Origin: Dama dama
Lineage: Eukaryota > Chordata > Mammalia > Artiodactyla > Cervidae
NCBI RefSeq assembly: GCF_033118175.1
Contig: NW_026870963.1
Coordinates: 372,001 to 436,000 of the forward strand
Direction: 5' to 3'
Length of the DNA stretch: 64,000 nt
Shown piece after piece: positions 61,568-64,000 of this stretch (positions are counted from its first letter, which is position 1; every line of letters starts with the position of its first letter). Both the position numbers and the translations under genes were made by a program. The notes beneath the pieces were generated by a model. That model had not been told where the DNA came from. It did no database searches and worked only from the letters and a program-made list of their open reading frames with translations.

Positions 61568-63955
61568 AAGGTGTCAAAAATATGAGGAGAATGAAACGGT
61601 CTGAAAAATAGGAGGAGCATGAAGAGGTGTTAAAAAACATGAAGAGCCTGAAAAGGTATGAAAAATATGAAGAGTTTCTAAAGGTGTCAGAAATATGAGG
61701 AGCATGAAACTGTCTCAAAAATACGAGGAGCATGAATTGGTGTTGAAAAACATGAAGAGCCTGAAAAGGTGTGAAAAATATGAAGAGCTTCAAAAGGTGT
61801 CAAAAATATGAGAAGCATGAAACGGTTTGAAAAAGAGGAGGAGCATGAAGAAGTGTTCAAAAACATAAAGAGCCTGAAAAGGTGTGAAAAATATGAAGAG
61901 CTTCAAAAGGTGTCAAATATGAGGAGCATGAAACGATCTGAAAAATAGGAGGAGCATGAAGCGGTGTTGAAAAACATGAAGAGCCTGAAAAGGTGTGAAA
62001 AATATGAAGAGCTTCAAAAATATGAAAAATATGAAGAGCTTCAAAAGGTGTGACATATATGAAGAGCTTCAAAAGGTGTGAAAAATATGAGGAGCATGAT
62101 ATGGTCTGAAAAATAGGAGAAGCATGAAGCGGTGTTCAAAAATATGAAGAGCCTGAAAATGTGTGAAATATATGAAGAGCTTCAAAAGGTGTCAAAAATG
62201 AGATGAGCATGAAACGGTCTGAAAAATAGGAGGAGCATGAAGCGGTGTTCAAAAACATGAAGAGCCTGAAAAGGTGTGAAAAATATGAAGAGCTTCAAAA
62301 GGTGTGAAATAAATGAGGAGCATTAAACGGTCTGATAAATAGGAGGAGCATGAAGCGGTGTTCAAAAACATGAAGAGCCTCAAAAGGTGTGAAAAAAATG
62401 AAGAGCTTCAAAAGGTGTGAAATACATGAAGAGCATGAAACATTCTGAAAAATAGGAGGAGTATGATGCGGTGCTCAAAAACATGAAGAGCCTGAAAAGG
62501 TGTGAAAAATATGAAGAGCTTCAAAAGGTGTCAAAAATATGAGGAGTATGAAACCTTCTGAAAAATAGGAAGATCATGAAACGTTGTTCAAAAAAATGAA
62601 GAGCTTGAAAAGGTGTGAAAAATATGAAGAGCCTCAAAACGTGTCAAAAATATGAGTATGAAACGGTCTGGAAATTAGCAGGAGCATGAAGCGGTGTTGA
62701 AAAACATGAAGAGCCTGAAAACGTGTGAAAAATATGAAGAGCTACAAAAATGTGAAAAATATGAACAGCTTCATAAGGTGTGAAAAATATGAAGACCCTC
62801 AAAAGTTGTCAAAAATGAGATGAGCATGAAACGGTGTGAAAAATAGGAGGAGCATGAAGCGGTTTTAAAATTCATAAAGAGCCGAAAAAGGTTTGAAAAA
62901 TATGAAGAGCTTCAAAAGGTGTCAAAAATATTAAGAGCTTCAAAAGTTGTGACATATATGAAGAGCTTCAAAAGGTGTGACATATATGAAGAGCTTCAAA
63001 AGGTGTCAAAAATGAGATGAGCATGAAACGGTCTGAAAAATAGGAGGAGCATGAAGTGGTGTTCAAAAACATGAAGAGCCTGAAAAGGTGTGAAAAATAT
63101 GAAGAGCTTCAAAAGGTGTGAAAAATATGAGTAGCATGAAAGGGTCTGAAAAATAGAAGCAGATTAAAACGGTGTTGAAAAACATGAAGAGCCTGAAAAC
63201 GTGTGAAAAATATGAAGAGATTCAAAAGGTGTGAAAAATATGAAGAGCTTCAAAGGTATGAAAAATGAGATGAGCATGAAACCTTCTGAAAAATAAGAGA
63301 AGCATGAAGTGGTGTTGAAAAACATGGTGAGACTGAAAAGCTGTGAAAAATATGAAGAGCTTCAAAAGGTGTAACAATGAGAAGTGCATGAAACTGTCTG
63401 AAAAATAGGAGGAGCATGAAGTGGTTGTGAAAAACATGAAGAGCCTGAAAAGGTGTGCAAAATATGAAGAGATTCAAAAGCTGTGAAATACATGAGGAGC
63501 ATGAAACGGTCTGAAAAATAGGAGGAGTATGAAGCGGTGTTCAAAAACATGAAGAACCTGAACAGGTTTGAAAAATATGAAGAGCCTCAAAACGTGTCAA
63601 AAATATGAGGAGTATGAAACGGTCTGAAAAATAGCAGGAGCATGAAGCGGTGTTGAAAAACATGAAGAGCCTGAAAACGTGTGAAAAATATGAAGAGCTT
63701 CAAAAATGTGAAAAATATGAACAGCTTCAAAAGGTGTGAAAAATATTAAGAGCTTCAAAAGGTGTCAAAAATATGAAGAGCTTCAAAAGTTCTGAAAAAT
63801 ATGAAGAGGTTCAAAAGGTGTCAAAATTATGAGGAGCATTAAACGGTCTGAAAAATAGGAGGAGCATGAAGCGGTGTTGAAAAACTTGAAGAGCCTGAAA
63901 AGGGTGGAAAAATATGAAGGGCTTCAAAAGGTGTGAAAAATATGAAGAGCTTCAA
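61568..63955 (+). repeat. 2,388-bp higher-order repeat, copy 2
   Basis: It follows copy 1 directly at a constant offset, with no indel in the stretches compared. After it, the sequence reads aaaaatgagatgagcatg, whereas the copies start aaaaatatgaggagaatg. A third identical copy therefore does not simply continue in phase. Confidence 0.92.
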
Positions 63956-64000
63956 AAGGTGTCAAAAATGAGATGAGCATGAAACGGTCTGAAAAATAGG
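63956..64000 (+). repeat. 28-bp satellite continuing past the window edge
   Basis: A B-type unit in its gagatgagcatg form is followed by a C unit. The array is open-ended here. Confidence 0.85.

Larger units (their letters stand above)
18706..64000 (+). repeat. 28-bp-based AT-rich satellite array (family not recognised)
   Basis: The array is about 45.3 kb of head-to-tail units, running off the window's right edge. Four subunit types are seen. A begins AAAAGGTGTG and ends GAAGAGCTTC (28 bp). B begins AAAAGGTGTC and ends GAGGAGCATG (28 bp). C begins AAACGGTCTG and ends GAGGAGCATG (28 bp). D begins AAGCGGTGTT and ends GAAGAGCCTG (29 bp). They mostly run A(1-3)-B-C-D, giving modules near 113, 141 or 169 bp. 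The consensus module is about 39% G+C and 72% purine on the + strand. TGA recurs so densely on + that no long + frame exists; minus-strand frames rich in F, H, L and S are repeat by-products. I know no named satellite with this unit. Confidence 0.93.

Noticed and set aside
18720..64000. Many minus-strand frames of 60-212 codons rich in F, H, L and S
   Set aside because: They are translations of the 28-bp unit in shifting frames; the + strand is closed by TGA while the minus strand rarely has stops. There is no common start, length or conserved domain, so I reject hydrophobic or membrane proteins here.
18706..64000. CRISPR-like array of regularly spaced 28-bp repeats
   Set aside because: The units are directly adjacent with no unique spacers, and the setting is a eukaryotic satellite.
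18706..64000. Heat-shock elements, because of GAAGAGCTTC in each A unit
   Set aside because: The GAA and TTC are separated by four bases, where a heat-shock element needs two, so the spacing is wrong.
18706..64000. Relation to mouse gamma (major) satellite, which also has GAAAAA-rich subrepeats of about 28 bp
   Set aside because: Only the general A-rich style is similar. The ordered strings of the units do not match, so I regard it as convergence.

Overview
The window holds no protein-coding or RNA genes that I can support. It is 64 kb of satellite DNA: two unrelated tandem-repeat arrays that meet at one sharp point. The left array resembles the ruminant (pecoran) centromeric satellite I family: a monomer of about 796 bp built from degenerate 31-32 bp subrepeats, rich in CpG and CTCGAG. 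This suggests pericentromeric DNA of a deer, bovid or related even-toed ungulate. The family assignment is from memory of its architecture, not from an alignment.

Positions 1-18,705 are the satellite I-like array. It has a partial monomer (1-323), 23 complete monomers of 791-797 bp in one orientation, and a monomer cut after 86 bp. Monomers are close to one another, with shared variants at spacings of 3, 8, 10 and 11 monomers, so there is a mosaic of local exchanges and no single fixed higher-order period. The last few monomers before the junction carry the most small deletions.

Positions 18,706-64,000 are a second satellite that I do not recognise. Its base unit is about 28 bp. Four diverged subunit types (called A, B, C and D here) mostly follow each other as A(1-3)-B-C-D, giving a module of about 113 bp (141 or 169 bp when A is repeated). 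The whole 45 kb lies in one orientation. The + strand is about 72% purine in the consensus and full of TGA, so open frames occur only on the minus strand and are by-products of the repeat.

This second array is itself layered. The junction-proximal part (about 18.7-33.9 kb) is irregular, with only local duplications (140, 226 and 479 bp). From about 33.9 kb onward there are large higher-order copies: a partial copy at 33.9-36.3 kb, then copies starting at 36,259, 43,321 and 49,253 (periods 7,062 and 5,932 bp, differing by internal indels). After a transitional stretch (54.6-59.2 kb, with 1,436 and 1,068 bp duplications) the window ends in two nearly identical 2,388 bp tandem copies. The picture is a homogenising core to the right and an older, decayed edge at the junction.

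No transposon, SINE, LINE, gene, CRISPR array or RNA gene interrupts either array. The most interesting observations are the unrecognised 28-bp satellite, its hundreds of regularly spaced T-box-like AAGGTGTGAAA motifs, its layered recent duplications, and the clean boundary between two satellites of very different base composition.
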